Positions 46,204 to 54,458 of a stretch of DNA of 64,000 nucleotides are shown in pieces (the stretch's first letter is position 1; every line of letters begins with the position of its first letter). This DNA comes from Solwaraspora sp. WMMD792 (lineage in GTDB: Bacteria > Actinomycetota > Actinomycetes > Mycobacteriales > Micromonosporaceae). The notes beneath the pieces were generated by a model. It worked only from the letters and a program-made list of their open reading frames with translations. It made no database searches and was not told the DNA's origin. A program made the position numbers and the translations under genes. The stretch lies in assembly GCF_029626105.1 (NCBI RefSeq), contig NZ_JARUBH010000009.1, forward strand, positions 4,650,001 through 4,714,000, read 5' to 3'.

Positions 46204-47148
46204 ATGAATTTTCCCGAGCCAAGTCTTGTCCCCGTCAACGGCGTGAAGCTCGAAGTCTTTGAAGCCGGCCGGCGCAACGCCGGCAAGCCGATCGTGCTCT
46301 GTCACGGCTGGCCGGAGCACGCCTACTCCTGGCGTCATCAGATGGCTGCCCTGGCCGAGGCGGGCTACCACGTCATCGCCCCGAACCAGCGGGGCTACGG
46401 CAATTCGTCGCGCCCGGCCGAGGTGACCGACTACGACATCGCACACCTGTCGGGTGATCTCGTCGCGCTGCTCGATCACTACGGGTACGAGGACGCCACC
46501 TTCGTCGGCCACGACTGGGGTGCGATGGTCGTCTGGGGGCTGACCCTGCTGCATCCGGACCGGGTGAACAAGGTGATCAACCTGAGTCTGCCGTACCAGG
46601 AGCGCGGCGAGACGCCCTGGATCGAGCTGATGGAAGCCGTCCTCGGTGGCGACTTCTACTTCGTCCACTTCAACCGGCAGCCGGGGGTCGCGGACGCCGT
46701 GTTCGACGAGAACACCTTCCAGTTCCTGCGCAACCTGTACCGGAAGAACCTGCCCCTGATGGAACCTCAGCCCGGCATGGCGTTCATCGAGCTGGCCAGG
46801 GCGGCAGCGCCACTCGGTGAGCCGGTGATGAGCGACGACGAGCTGGCCGTCTTCGTCTCCGCCTTCGAGTCGACCGGGTTCACCGGCAGCATCAACTGGT
46901 ACCGCAACCTCGACCGCAACTGGCACCTACTGGCGGACGTCGACCCGATCATCCGACAGCCCACGCTGATGATCTACGGCGACCGGGATCTGATCGCGAA
47001 GTCCGACCGACTGGCGGAGTTCGTGCCCAACGTGGAGGTGGTCACCCTGGACTGCGGCCACTGGATCCAGCAGGAGAAGCCGGAAGAAACGACCCAGGCG
47101 ATCCTGCAGTGGCTGGCGCAGCAGGACGGCACCGTCCGCGTCCGTTGA
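46204..47148 (+). CDS. Epoxide hydrolase-like alpha/beta hydrolase
   Basis: 314 residues: VLCHGWPEHAYSWRHQM (HGxP oxyanion motif), VIAPNQRGYGNSSRP, nucleophile Asp in FVGHDWGAMVVW, acid in MIYGDRDLIA and His in LDCGHWIQQEKPEE. These are the marks of epoxide hydrolases and related haloalkane or fluoroacetate dehalogenases. AGGA 7 nt before ATG 46204 is used. A three-codon ATG GCG ACA TGA frame (46196-46207) overlaps the start. Confidence 0.9.
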   Translation: MNFPEPSLVPVNGVKLEVFEAGRRNAGKPIVLCHGWPEHAYSWRHQMAALAEAGYHVIAPNQRGYGNSSRPAEVTDYDIAHLSGDLVALLDHYGYEDATFVGHDWGAMVVWGLTLLHPDRVNKVINLSLPYQERGETPWIELMEAVLGGDFYFVHFNRQPGVADAVFDENTFQFLRNLYRKNLPLMEPQPGMAFIELARAAAPLGEPVMSDDELAVFVSAFESTGFTGSINWYRNLDRNWHLLADVDPIIRQPTLMIYGDRDLIAKSDRLAEFVPNVEVVTLDCGHWIQQEKPEETTQAILQWLAQQDGTVRVR

Positions 47149-47160
47149 CCCGACGCCTGA

Positions 47161-47575
47161 CGTGCCCGGCTAGGCTCCGGGGCCGACGCTGGTCACCTCG
47201 GGGATGAGCGAACTGCCGATGACGCGACGGGGTGGCCGTTGCACGTCCTCAGGCAGGTGGCCCGGCTGCCGCACGAGTACAGCACCTGGATCGGTGATTG
47301 GCACTCCGTGCCGAACGGCGACCCGCCGCAACCTTACGCGGCGGGTACGCCGTTCGCCGGGGTTGTCGTCACGCCGGCCGATGCTGCGGGTGTCTCCCGA
47401 CGCTAGGACGATCGCCGTCCCCGACGGCAGCCGGATCGCCCTGCTGGCGGTGGTCCCGCTGCACGCCGACGAGATGGCGGTCAAGATCGAACACGGTACG
47501 GACGCACTCATCGAGATCCTCGACCGTGGTGGCGTCACCGAGTTGTTGGACCCGCAGCGATCCTCGTACGCCTGA
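47161..47575 (+). pseudogene. Broken suppressor-of-fused (SUFU) domain gene
   Basis: The first frame reads GWPLHVLRQVARLPHEYSTW, DWHSVPNGDPPQPYAAG and TPFAGVVVTPADAAG before a stop at ~47405. The second frame carries the family's C-terminal block VVPLHADEMAVKIEHGTDAL, then DRGGVTELLDPQRSSYA to 47575. Both belong to one SUFU-like protein, split by a frameshift near 47380-47400, and the 5' end of the domain and any start codon are missing. SUFU-like proteins often occur as immunity-type partners; here the gene is dead. Confidence 0.65.
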
Positions 47576-47589
47576 CCACTCGGCCGAGC

Positions 47590-47680
47590 GCGTCGACGCG
47601 GCCGGCAAGGTCCCGGGCCGGGCACCTCAGATCTGCCAGGAGTCCAGCCACACCAGCTTCTCCACGGTTGCCCTTGTCGC
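47590..47680 (-). pseudogene. Remnant of a DUF6578-like gene
   Basis: VEKLVWLDSWQI followed by a stop, then a nearby DLAGRVDALGRV in another frame, match the start and a later block of the intact gene at 52824-53234 (VEKTVWLDSWQM and DLAGRVDAAEEH). About 30 codons between them are deleted. It lies just downstream of the CoaD-like gene. Confidence 0.65.
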
Positions 47681-47701
47681 GCCGAGTTTGCGGCGTTCGG
47701 T

Positions 47702-48136
47702 TCAGGTCGGCTGCGCCGCACGGTGTGCGCGTACGGCGGTGGACGAGGTGGCGGCCAGCTGCGGACGGGTCGGCAACCAGACGGTCTGGATGCCGAGTCG
47801 CTCGTTCATCGCGGCAAGCTGGCTCTCGTAGTGGAGGTCCGCAGCCGTACGCACGCCACGGACAATGACCGTGACTCCGCGACGCAGGCAGTAGGTGGCG
47901 GTCAGGCCGGTCCAGGTGTCCACCTCGACATTGCCCCAGTCCGCCGGCAGGGCGTCGCGCACGCGTACCGCCCTGGCCGTAGCCTCCGTGGTCGGTTGCT
48001 TGTCGGCGTTCACCGCCAACAGCACAATGATCCGGTCGAACATCACCCGGGCACGGGCCACCAGGTCGCGGTGCCCCGGGGTGAACGGGTCGAACGTACC
48101 GGGATAGACCGCCAACGAACCGCGCACCGGCGTCAA
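47702..48136 (-). CDS. CoaD-like nucleotidyltransferase (phosphopantetheine adenylyltransferase family)
   Basis: 144 residues, slightly shorter than the usual ~160 of CoaD. AVYPGTFDPFTPGHRDLVAR is the nucleotide-binding GTFDPxTxGH motif, VIVRGVRTAADLHYESQLAA the central helix and ATSSTAVR the C-terminal ST-x-VR motif. Genuine CoaD adenylates 4'-phosphopantetheine in CoA synthesis. Its setting in decayed accessory DNA and its short C-terminus make a paralogue with another substrate more likely than the housekeeping enzyme. The start is TTG 48136, overlapping the stop of the HD gene; GTG 48127 is an alternative. Confidence 0.75.
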   Translation of the reverse strand: MTPVRGSLAVYPGTFDPFTPGHRDLVARARVMFDRIIVLLAVNADKQPTTEATARAVRVRDALPADWGNVEVDTWTGLTATYCLRRGVTVIVRGVRTAADLHYESQLAAMNERLGIQTVWLPTRPQLAATSSTAVRAHRAAQPT

Positions 48137-48717
48137 CCGGCCGTGGTGGGGTAGCTGTTCTGGAAGGCGAGCCGCTGGTCAGCGTCCGCCGCGATGCCGT
48201 CAAGGTGATCGTCGAGGTTGACGAAGGCCTGCCAGGGTTCCTGCCCAGAGGCGGCAGCGAGACGGTCGACGACGAGTTGTTCGAGGTCGACGACCCGCTT
48301 GGCTTTCCAGATCTTGTCGGCGAGGCTGACGAGCAGGTCTTCGCACTCGATGCCGGGCGACTGCCAACTGGCGTGCGTCGCGGCGAAGCGTGCCAGGTAC
48401 GGATCGATGCCGGTGTCGAGCAGAAGCTGTTGACCGGCCGGCTCGTGCCCCGAACCCGGCCCGGACAACTCCGCCACGTGAACGGTCTTGCCGATGTCGT
48501 GGGTGGCTGCGCCGAAGAGTACGGCGTCGCGGTCGACGGCCAGGGCCGGGTAGTGGACGGTCAGCCAGTCCGTGAGCTGGGCGGCAACGTCGTGTACCGC
48601 ACGCAGATGTGCGGCCAGCCGCGGCGGCGCGTCGAGCCGCAGGAGAAGGTCGCCGACCGGGGCCGGTAGCGGCCGCAGCGGCGGATCGTCCAGGGCATGG
48701 CGCAGCGTCAACGGCAT
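48133..48717 (-). CDS. HD-domain phosphohydrolase-like protein
   Basis: 194 residues: LAAHLRAVHDVAAQLTDWL supplies the first His, then LFGAATHDIGKTVHVAELSG (HD motif) and AATHASWQSPGIECEDLLVS, followed by LADKIWKAKRVVDLEQLV with the last Asp. This is the metal-binding pattern of HD nucleotidases. GGAG 5 nt before ATG 48717 decides the start. It overlaps the CoaD-like gene, suggesting an operon around nucleotide chemistry. Confidence 0.85.
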   Translation of the reverse strand: MPLTLRHALDDPPLRPLPAPVGDLLLRLDAPPRLAAHLRAVHDVAAQLTDWLTVHYPALAVDRDAVLFGAATHDIGKTVHVAELSGPGSGHEPAGQQLLLDTGIDPYLARFAATHASWQSPGIECEDLLVSLADKIWKAKRVVDLEQLVVDRLAAASGQEPWQAFVNLDDHLDGIAADADQRLAFQNSYPTTAG

Positions 48718-49336
48718 ATCTGCTCCATGGTGGTCGGCTGTTGGGTCCCCGGCGAACAATAGTAGGGCGCAATCAACTGACCACGTGCCGCCCGTAGCGC
48801 CCAGCCCGCTGACCGGTCCGCCGGCATCAAGGGCGCCTACGATCGAGGCCGAACTTGTCCGGAGCGTGCACCCGCCGCTCAACGTTCGCGGCGTCGAGCC
48901 CGGGCACCTCCAAGCGGCTGTGGTCGCAGCCCGGAGCTCGTACAACTCCAGCAGCCGCTTCGGATGCTCCGTCGAGGTGACGCCTACGCACGTCAAAATT
49001 GCCCCGTGAGGTGTCTGAGCGTCACCTCGACGCACGTCTGCCGTCAGCAGCGCTTCGATGGCATCTGGTGCGGGGGTGGCAGATCGTCGAGGGTCACGGT
49101 GTCGTGCATCAGATCGACGACCCGGCCGCGTGTCCTGGCCGCGCTGGCCTCCCGCCGCTGGTGGCGTGGTCGGGGCGGTCCCTCAGCAGCTCGCTCGACG
49201 CCCTGACGGGGTCCGGCATCCCGCCCTGACCCTCCTCGGTGGACTCAGCCGGCTGACCGAAGTCTGGCGAGTTTCCTGTACTGGTCGTCGGCTTATTGGT
49301 GGCCGGAATAGTGTCGGTGGATCAACCATTTGGTTC
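48718..49336. other. Gene-free stretch
   Basis: Only short overlapping reading frames without ribosome sites; none was recognised as a family. A small palindrome (AACCA-TT-TGGTT, 49324-49335) lies 1 bp before the monooxygenase start and could be a repressor site. Confidence 0.45.
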
Positions 49337-50575
49337 ATGGCAACATATGACAAAGGAAAGCGAGCCCTGATCGTCGGGCTCGGGATCAGCGGCATCTCCA
49401 CCGCCATCCGGCTACGTTCGATCGGCTGGGAGCCGGTGATCGTGGAACGGGCACCGGCCCGCCGTGGGGGCGGCTACTTCCTCGGCGTTTTCGGCGCGGG
49501 TCAGGACGCCGCGCGCAGGCTGGGCATCCTGGACGCCATTCCGGACCGGGTGCCGACGGACACCACCACCTTCGTCGTGAACCGCGCCGGCGGGAGGCGG
49601 CGCGGGATGGGGTTCACCGACTTCCCCGGCCGGCTCCGGTGCATGCTGCGGGGTGACGTGGAGCGGGGCGCGTTCTCGGCGTTACCCGACGATGTGGAGA
49701 TCCGGTACTCGACCTCACCGACCCGGATCGAACAGGACGACGACGGTGTCGACGTGACGCTGGAACGCAACGGCGTTGCCGTCACCGAGCGCTTCGATCT
49801 CGTGGTGGGTGCCGACGGTGTCCGCTCCACTGTGCGCCGCCTGGCGTTCGGCCCGCATCCGCAGTTCCTGCACCCGCTCGGTTACCAGATCGGCGCGTGT
49901 CTGCTGCCGCACCCGATCGCCGGCATGGGCCCCAACGAGGGTGCCATCCTGCTCGAACTGAACCGTTCCCTATGGGTTTTCCCGATCAAGGATCATCCGC
50001 CGACGGCTTTCTTCTCCTACCGTACCGATGATATTGATCGCGAATTCAGCGGCCGCCCCATCGACCGGCTTCGCGCCGCTTTCGGGCCTCAGTCGTACGG
50101 TCGCCTGCTCGGCGAGGCCCTCGACGCGTACGAGGCCGCGGACCAGCCGCTGTTCGACACGGCCGAACAGGTGCGGATGCGCAAGTGGTCGACGGGCCGG
50201 GTGGTGCTCGTCGGGGACTCCGCCTGGTGCCTGACTGTCTTCTCGGGCATGGGAGTGTCGTCGGCCATCGCCGGAGCCGACGTGCTGGGCACGATGCTGC
50301 AGCGCCACGGTGACCGCGTGCTACCAGCCCTGCAAGCCTGGGAGGACCACCTGCGGCGGCCCATCGACTCGTACCAGCGCGCCGGGGTCGACATGATCCC
50401 GTTGTTCACGCCGCAGACTCCGCGCCAGATCACGGTGCGGACCGCCTTCGAGGTGGGCGAACGGCTGCCGCTGATCGGCCGGGCGCTGCGCTGGATCTCC
50501 AGCGGCGAGCACGCCGAGAAGGACCGGGACATTGCCCTGGTGACCGACGATGCCCCTGCCCTCGTCGGCGGGTAA
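49337..50575 (+). CDS. FAD-dependent monooxygenase
   Basis: 412 residues of the PHBH/UbiH class A flavoprotein family: FAD motif ALIVGLGISGISTAIRL, EPVIVERAPARRGGG, the DG motif DLVVGADGVRSTVRR and the GD motif GRVVLVGDSAWCLTVFSGMG. No other domain is present. Such enzymes hydroxylate aromatic or polyketide substrates using NAD(P)H. Its stop is 7 bp from the stop of the convergent AraC gene. Confidence 0.92.
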   Translation: MATYDKGKRALIVGLGISGISTAIRLRSIGWEPVIVERAPARRGGGYFLGVFGAGQDAARRLGILDAIPDRVPTDTTTFVVNRAGGRRRGMGFTDFPGRLRCMLRGDVERGAFSALPDDVEIRYSTSPTRIEQDDDGVDVTLERNGVAVTERFDLVVGADGVRSTVRRLAFGPHPQFLHPLGYQIGACLLPHPIAGMGPNEGAILLELNRSLWVFPIKDHPPTAFFSYRTDDIDREFSGRPIDRLRAAFGPQSYGRLLGEALDAYEAADQPLFDTAEQVRMRKWSTGRVVLVGDSAWCLTVFSGMGVSSAIAGADVLGTMLQRHGDRVLPALQAWEDHLRRPIDSYQRAGVDMIPLFTPQTPRQITVRTAFEVGERLPLIGRALRWISSGEHAEKDRDIALVTDDAPALVGG

Positions 50576-50582
50576 CGCCCAG

Positions 50583-51368
50583 CTACCGGGGCTGGGACCG
50601 TAGCTCGGCCTGGTACCGGCCGGGTGTCTGACCGACGACCTCGGTGAACGCGTCGATGAAGCTGGACGGGTTGGACCAGCCGCACCTTGTCGCGGTCTCG
50701 GTGACGGACCGGCCGTCGGTGAGATGCATGAGCGCATGATGGACGCGCAGCATGGTCCGCCAGCGGTGGAAGCTCATGCCGAGTTCGGCGTTGAACAGCC
50801 GGCTGAGCGTCCGCTCGCTCGCGCCGACGGCCCGGCCGAGGACAGCGAGCGTGGCATTCTGGCCGGGGTCGGCGTGCAGCCGGTCGGTCACCGCGCGCAG
50901 CCGGTCGTCGGTCGGCTCCGGCAGGTGCAGCGACGGTTCGGAGGTCTCGGCGAACTCGTCGAGCAGGACCGCGCGGATCCGCTCGTAGGCACCGGGTCGT
51001 GTCTCCGGACGGTCGGTCAACGCCAGGAACGTCTCGCGCAGCAGTAGGTTGACCGTGCACACGCTGGGATGCGCTGGCAGGTCGCCGCAGAGTTCGCGCG
51101 GGACCATGACGAGCCGTACGTCGGTGGTGCCGATCGAGCGGTGGGCGTGCTCGAAGCCGGGCGGGGTCCAGGTGACCCGGTTGGCCGGGGCCACCCACGT
51201 GCCGCGTGCGGTGGTGGTGGCCAGGGCGCCGGTCGCCGCCCACAGCAGCAGACCGTCGGTGTGCTGATGGCGGTCGAGGAGGAAGCCGTGCGGGAGCCGC
51301 CCCCAGCCGGCGGGGGTCGCCAGCCGGAACGAGCCACGAAGTGGCAAATCTTGGCGGGTTTCAGGCAT
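50583..51368 (-). CDS. AraC-family transcriptional regulator
   Basis: 261 residues: N-terminal cupin (GFLLDRHQHTDGLLLWAATG, WVAPANRVTWTPPGFEH) and C-terminal HTH pair (TLAVLGRAVGASERTLSRLF, SVTETATRCGWSNPSSFIDA, then GQTPGRYQAEL). TAAACT on the minus strand at 51377-51382, 8 nt from the ATG, may be its -10. It is divergent from the siderophore-interacting protein by 53 bp and probably controls it. Confidence 0.93.
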   Translation of the reverse strand: MPETRQDLPLRGSFRLATPAGWGRLPHGFLLDRHQHTDGLLLWAATGALATTTARGTWVAPANRVTWTPPGFEHAHRSIGTTDVRLVMVPRELCGDLPAHPSVCTVNLLLRETFLALTDRPETRPGAYERIRAVLLDEFAETSEPSLHLPEPTDDRLRAVTDRLHADPGQNATLAVLGRAVGASERTLSRLFNAELGMSFHRWRTMLRVHHALMHLTDGRSVTETATRCGWSNPSSFIDAFTEVVGQTPGRYQAELRSQPR

Positions 51369-51421
51369 CGGCTGTCAGTTTACCGGTGGTCGGCATTCTT
51401 CGGCCAGCCCAGGATTGCCGC

Positions 51422-52255
51422 ATGAGTGGTGTGTCACTGGGGATGATCGGCAAATATCGGCGCCCCGCGCAACGGCGGATGCTGGCGCTGAGCGTGCTGG
51501 AGCAGGAACGGATCAGTCCGCACTTCGTTTCCGTCACGCTCGGCGGAGACGACTTCGCGCACCTCGAGCAATCCGGGTACGACCAGTTCGGTCGCCTCTT
51601 CTTCAGCCCGCCGGGCCAGGCCGAGGCGACGCTGCCGACCAGCGACAAGTGGATGCGTCAGTACGCGCTCCTGCCGGCCCGGCGCCGCCCACGTACCCGG
51701 ATGTACTCGATCCGACGCTTCCGGCCGGAGATCTCCGCCTTCGACATCGAGGTCGCCGTACACGAAGAAGCCGGTGGCGGGCCGTCGGCGCCCGGCACCG
51801 CCTGGGCACTGGCGGCCAAACCTGGCGACCGGGTCACCTTCCTCGACGAGGGCTACTGCTACCAGCCCACCCACGCCGCCACCTGGCAGCTGCTGGTCGG
51901 CGACGAGAGCGCGCTGCCGGCCATCCTCGCGATCCTGGACAGCGCCGGGCCGACCCTGCCCACCGAGGTCTTCGTCGAGGTACCCACCAGCGCGGACATC
52001 CGGCACGACGTGACCGTGCCCGCCGGCACGACGATGCACTGGCTGCCCCGCGACGACCCCGACCGCAAACCTGGCGCCCTGGCACTACCGGCCGTACGCG
52101 ACGCCACGCTCCCCTCGGGCCCCTCCTACACCTGGACGGCCGGGGAATCGGCGCTGGCCACCGGTCTTCGCCGGCATCTCGTCACCGACCGTGGCGTACC
52201 GAAGTCCGACATCGCGTTCGTCGGATACTGGAAACACGGCCACGCCAGCCTCTGA
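51422..52255 (+). CDS. Siderophore-interacting flavoprotein (SIP family)
   Basis: 277 residues: RPAQRRMLALSVLEQERISP, FAD-binding RTRMYSIRRF, GTAWALAAKPGDRVTFLDEG, then the C-terminal SIP domain VGDESALPAILAILDSAGPT, VFVEVPTSADIRH and YTWTAGESALATGLRRHLV. SIP proteins reduce ferric siderophores in the cytoplasm to release iron. AGGA 7 nt before ATG 51422. It is controlled perhaps by the divergent AraC regulator; no siderophore transporter lies nearby. Confidence 0.92.
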   Translation: MSGVSLGMIGKYRRPAQRRMLALSVLEQERISPHFVSVTLGGDDFAHLEQSGYDQFGRLFFSPPGQAEATLPTSDKWMRQYALLPARRRPRTRMYSIRRFRPEISAFDIEVAVHEEAGGGPSAPGTAWALAAKPGDRVTFLDEGYCYQPTHAATWQLLVGDESALPAILAILDSAGPTLPTEVFVEVPTSADIRHDVTVPAGTTMHWLPRDDPDRKPGALALPAVRDATLPSGPSYTWTAGESALATGLRRHLVTDRGVPKSDIAFVGYWKHGHASL

Positions 52256-52823
52256 TCGCGGTTCTCGTCGCTGGTCAGCGTCGCGCCGTTGCTGGTCGGC
52301 TATCGTGGCCTGCCCCACTGTGGGTCAGTGCCAAGCCTACCGACGGAAAGAAGGGGTCCTGTGATGCAGTCCGCTGACCTACCCGAGGTGTCTCACTTCA
52401 CCTACCGCGTGACGTGATCGGCTGAGGTCACCGCTTTCGTGGAGCGGTGGTTACCTCACGCCGGTCGGCGCCGGGATGGTTCCGTTCGAGTCTGGCTGAG
52501 GGGTGAAAGCCGAGATGACGGGTACGGGCGCGGGTCGGCCGCCGAGCCGGGTAGCCGGTCGACGGTAACCGGCTCACCGTCGCGGCCGAGCTACAGACCG
52601 ATGCCGCTGGCCTCGTTGATATCGCCGCCCAGCGCTTCGTCATGGCGTTCGTAGCCGACCGACGATCGTGGCAGGGCCACCGCCCAGTCGAGGCAACGAC
52701 GGGCGACCGAGCCGTTCGCCGCACCCTGTCCCGCTGGATGACGATCACGGCCCAGATTCCCTCCGCCGATTTCTGCGCACCAGCGAGTATCCGGCGCCGG
52801 TACCGAGATCGCCGCTGCACGGC
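52256..52823. other. Stretch of gene debris
   Basis: Contains the HicB-like start fragment at 52364-52426. On the plus strand beyond it runs an open frame reading AELQTDAAGLVDIAAQRFVM that has no start of its own and was not identified. No intact gene is supported. Confidence 0.45.
52364..52426 (+). pseudogene. HicB-like antitoxin N-terminal fragment with a nonsense codon
   Basis: GAAGGGG 7 nt before the ATG gives a good start. The 17 residues MQSADLPEVSHFTYRVT are followed by TGA and then SAE. HicB-like proteins typically run TYRVTWSAED here, so the TGA replaces the Trp codon. Beyond SAE no family sequence is recognisable. No HicA partner is visible. Confidence 0.4.
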
Positions 52824-53234
52824 CTACGCGGGTCGGGTCCTGACTCCGGTCAGCTGAACCACATAGCCGACGAACCGGAGGTCCTCGCTTTCGGGCGGCC
52901 AACCATCCGCAGAGCTGACCGCGCTGACTGCTCCAGAGCCGGGGACGGGGTACAAGTAGTTGTCCGGCCCGTCCGCGTGGGGAGCGTACCGGCAGTGCGC
53001 GGTCTGGATGGACGCTACCGTCCCGACGGTCACCGACACCGATGCGGCGACGCCGCCGTGGTGCTCCTCGGCCGCGTCTACGCGGCCGGCCAGGTCTGCA
53101 CCAAGCACCTCCGACAGCCACTCGACATTCGGGTCATGCAGCGTCCACGCGACTTCGTCGCCGAGCGCGAAGGGCTCCCCGCAGCACTGCATCTGCCAGG
53201 AGTCCAGCCACACCGTCTTCTCCACCCTGCCCAT
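52824..53234 (-). CDS. DUF6578-like protein
   Basis: 136 residues: VWLDSWQMQCCGEPFALGDE, VAWTLHDPNVEWLSEVLG, then DLAGRVDAAEEHHGG. The Cys-Cys pair in the first block is notable. It resembles uncharacterised actinobacterial DUF6578 proteins; the function is unknown. ATG 53234 is used; GTG 53225 (VEKTVW) is possible and is the only start conserved in the decayed copy at 47.6 kb. Confidence 0.65.
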   Translation of the reverse strand: MGRVEKTVWLDSWQMQCCGEPFALGDEVAWTLHDPNVEWLSEVLGADLAGRVDAAEEHHGGVAASVSVTVGTVASIQTAHCRYAPHADGPDNYLYPVPGSGAVSAVSSADGWPPESEDLRFVGYVVQLTGVRTRPA

Positions 53235-53267
53235 TGTCGTACCTGGTTGATGGCGACGACATAACCG

Positions 53268-53522
53268 CTAGTCATGCTCCGCTGGCTCGTAGCCGTGGGC
53301 GACCAGGACGGCCATGAGCCACGTCTCCCACGCCTCCTCGTCCGGATCGAGCCATCGGTGCTGGTGCGGGCACTGCCAGTTCGGTCGCTCCTCAGCGACC
53401 AGGCAGCCGCCAAGCGCCAGCTGTCCGTTGGCGGCAGCCGCCCGCGCTTGCGGAATGGGAAGGCCGAACAGCAGCGGAGCGCCGGCGGCGCCGCAACGAG
53501 GACAACACGGGCTCACGTTCAC
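53268..53522 (-). CDS. Small Cys-rich (zinc-ribbon-like) protein
   Basis: 84 residues: SPCCPRCGAAGAPLLFGLPI with CxxC, then ALGGCLVAEERPNWQCPHQH giving a second Cys/His cluster, which together look like a zinc ribbon. The start is GTG 53522 or 53516, as the frame further up belongs to debris. It lies between a CoaD-like remnant and the DUF6578-like gene on the same strand. Confidence 0.6.
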   Translation of the reverse strand: MNVSPCCPRCGAAGAPLLFGLPIPQARAAAANGQLALGGCLVAEERPNWQCPHQHRWLDPDEEAWETWLMAVLVAHGYEPAEHD

Positions 53523-53552
53523 ACCGTACCGACGACGGATGCGCCGCCTCGC

Positions 53553-53640
53553 CCAGGAATTTCTGGACGCCCAGCCGCTCGTGCATCGCAGCGAGCCGGT
53601 GCTCGTAGTGAAGGTCCACCGCTGTGCGCAGGTGATCAGT
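53553..53640 (-). pseudogene. Fragment of a CoaD-like gene
   Basis: LRTAVDLHYEHRLAAMHERL closely matches VRTAADLHYESQLAAMNERL in the CoaD-like protein at 47702-48136. The N-terminal GTFDP motif and the C-terminus are absent. Confidence 0.7.
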
Positions 53641-53811
53641 TGTCGGCGAACGCCGGGCTGGTCTGGCATCCAGACGCGTCGTCGAGGTGAGCATCGGGAC
53701 ATCGGGTCGGATGATCGCGGGTGATCACCAAGCCTTGATCAACTGTGGGTGCCATCGGCACCCTCACTCTTCAAGATCGACCTGAGCTGATGCTAATTTG
53801 CACGCCCACCC

Positions 53812-53817
53812 TACGAT
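53812..53817 (+). promoter_or_regulatory. -10 box of a leaderless promoter
   Basis: TACGAT lies exactly 6 nt before ATG 53824, with no ribosome site. Confidence 0.5.
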
Positions 53818-53823
53818 GCGCGC

Positions 53824-54363
53824 ATGGCCGTTGATCACAAACTCGGACCGACACCACAGAGTCCAGAAGCCAGTAACCCTGAGATGGAGAACGCCCGCGT
53901 CGGCTATCAAGCAGCGGTTTCTCTGATGGCATTTGAGGGCAACCTGGTGTGGGCACGTTACGGGCTGATGGTCCTAGTGCATACGATCATCCTGACGGCA
54001 ATCGGGCTGACATCCGGCGCACAGCAGCCAACAAGAACCATCACTTTGGTCGGCCTCTCACTGGTCGGACTCACGCTGTGTGTCGTCTGGTGGCTGGTCA
54101 ACGACATCGGCTTTCGCTACTACTTCTACTGGCTGTTCGCGGCACGCGAGCTAGAGGAGCGCTATTTAGCTCCCACGCAGACTCTCAGCAGAGGCATCCC
54201 CCTCGAAAGGAACGAAGCGATGACGATCATCCTTGGCGGGAAAGAATATCCGCCGAACGTCAAGATGGAAGATCGGTTCCGAATGGTGAATTCGTCGAAG
54301 GCCGTGATCATCATCTTTGGCGTGCTCTACCTGGCTCTCGTCGCCGCACTCCTCCTGCCATGA
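53824..54363 (+). CDS. RipA-like two-to-three-helix membrane protein
   Basis: 179 residues: a soluble start (~1-38), two helices (YGLMVLVHTIILTAIGLTSG; TRTITLVGLSLVGLTLCVVWW), an aromatic-rich GFRYYFYWLFAARELEERYL helix, a soluble loop and a C-terminal helix (AVIIIFGVLYLALVAALLLP). It resembles small RipA-type oligomeric membrane proteins, though only by layout. It is less GC-biased than the flanking genes, consistent with acquired DNA. No partner gene follows. Confidence 0.6.
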   Translation: MAVDHKLGPTPQSPEASNPEMENARVGYQAAVSLMAFEGNLVWARYGLMVLVHTIILTAIGLTSGAQQPTRTITLVGLSLVGLTLCVVWWLVNDIGFRYYFYWLFAARELEERYLAPTQTLSRGIPLERNEAMTIILGGKEYPPNVKMEDRFRMVNSSKAVIIIFGVLYLALVAALLLP

Positions 54364-54458
54364 TCGTGGGGAAGGTCGACGTGACCTGGTTCGTGTCAGT
54401 TCACTCCGACACTGGCCGTGGTGACGCAATCGGCCTCCCGAACAGCAGGCTCCGCCCG

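Noticed and set aside
48718-49040. N-terminal extension of the HD-domain frame
   Set aside because: ATG 48717 has a good ribosome site and the extension shows no recognisable sequence.
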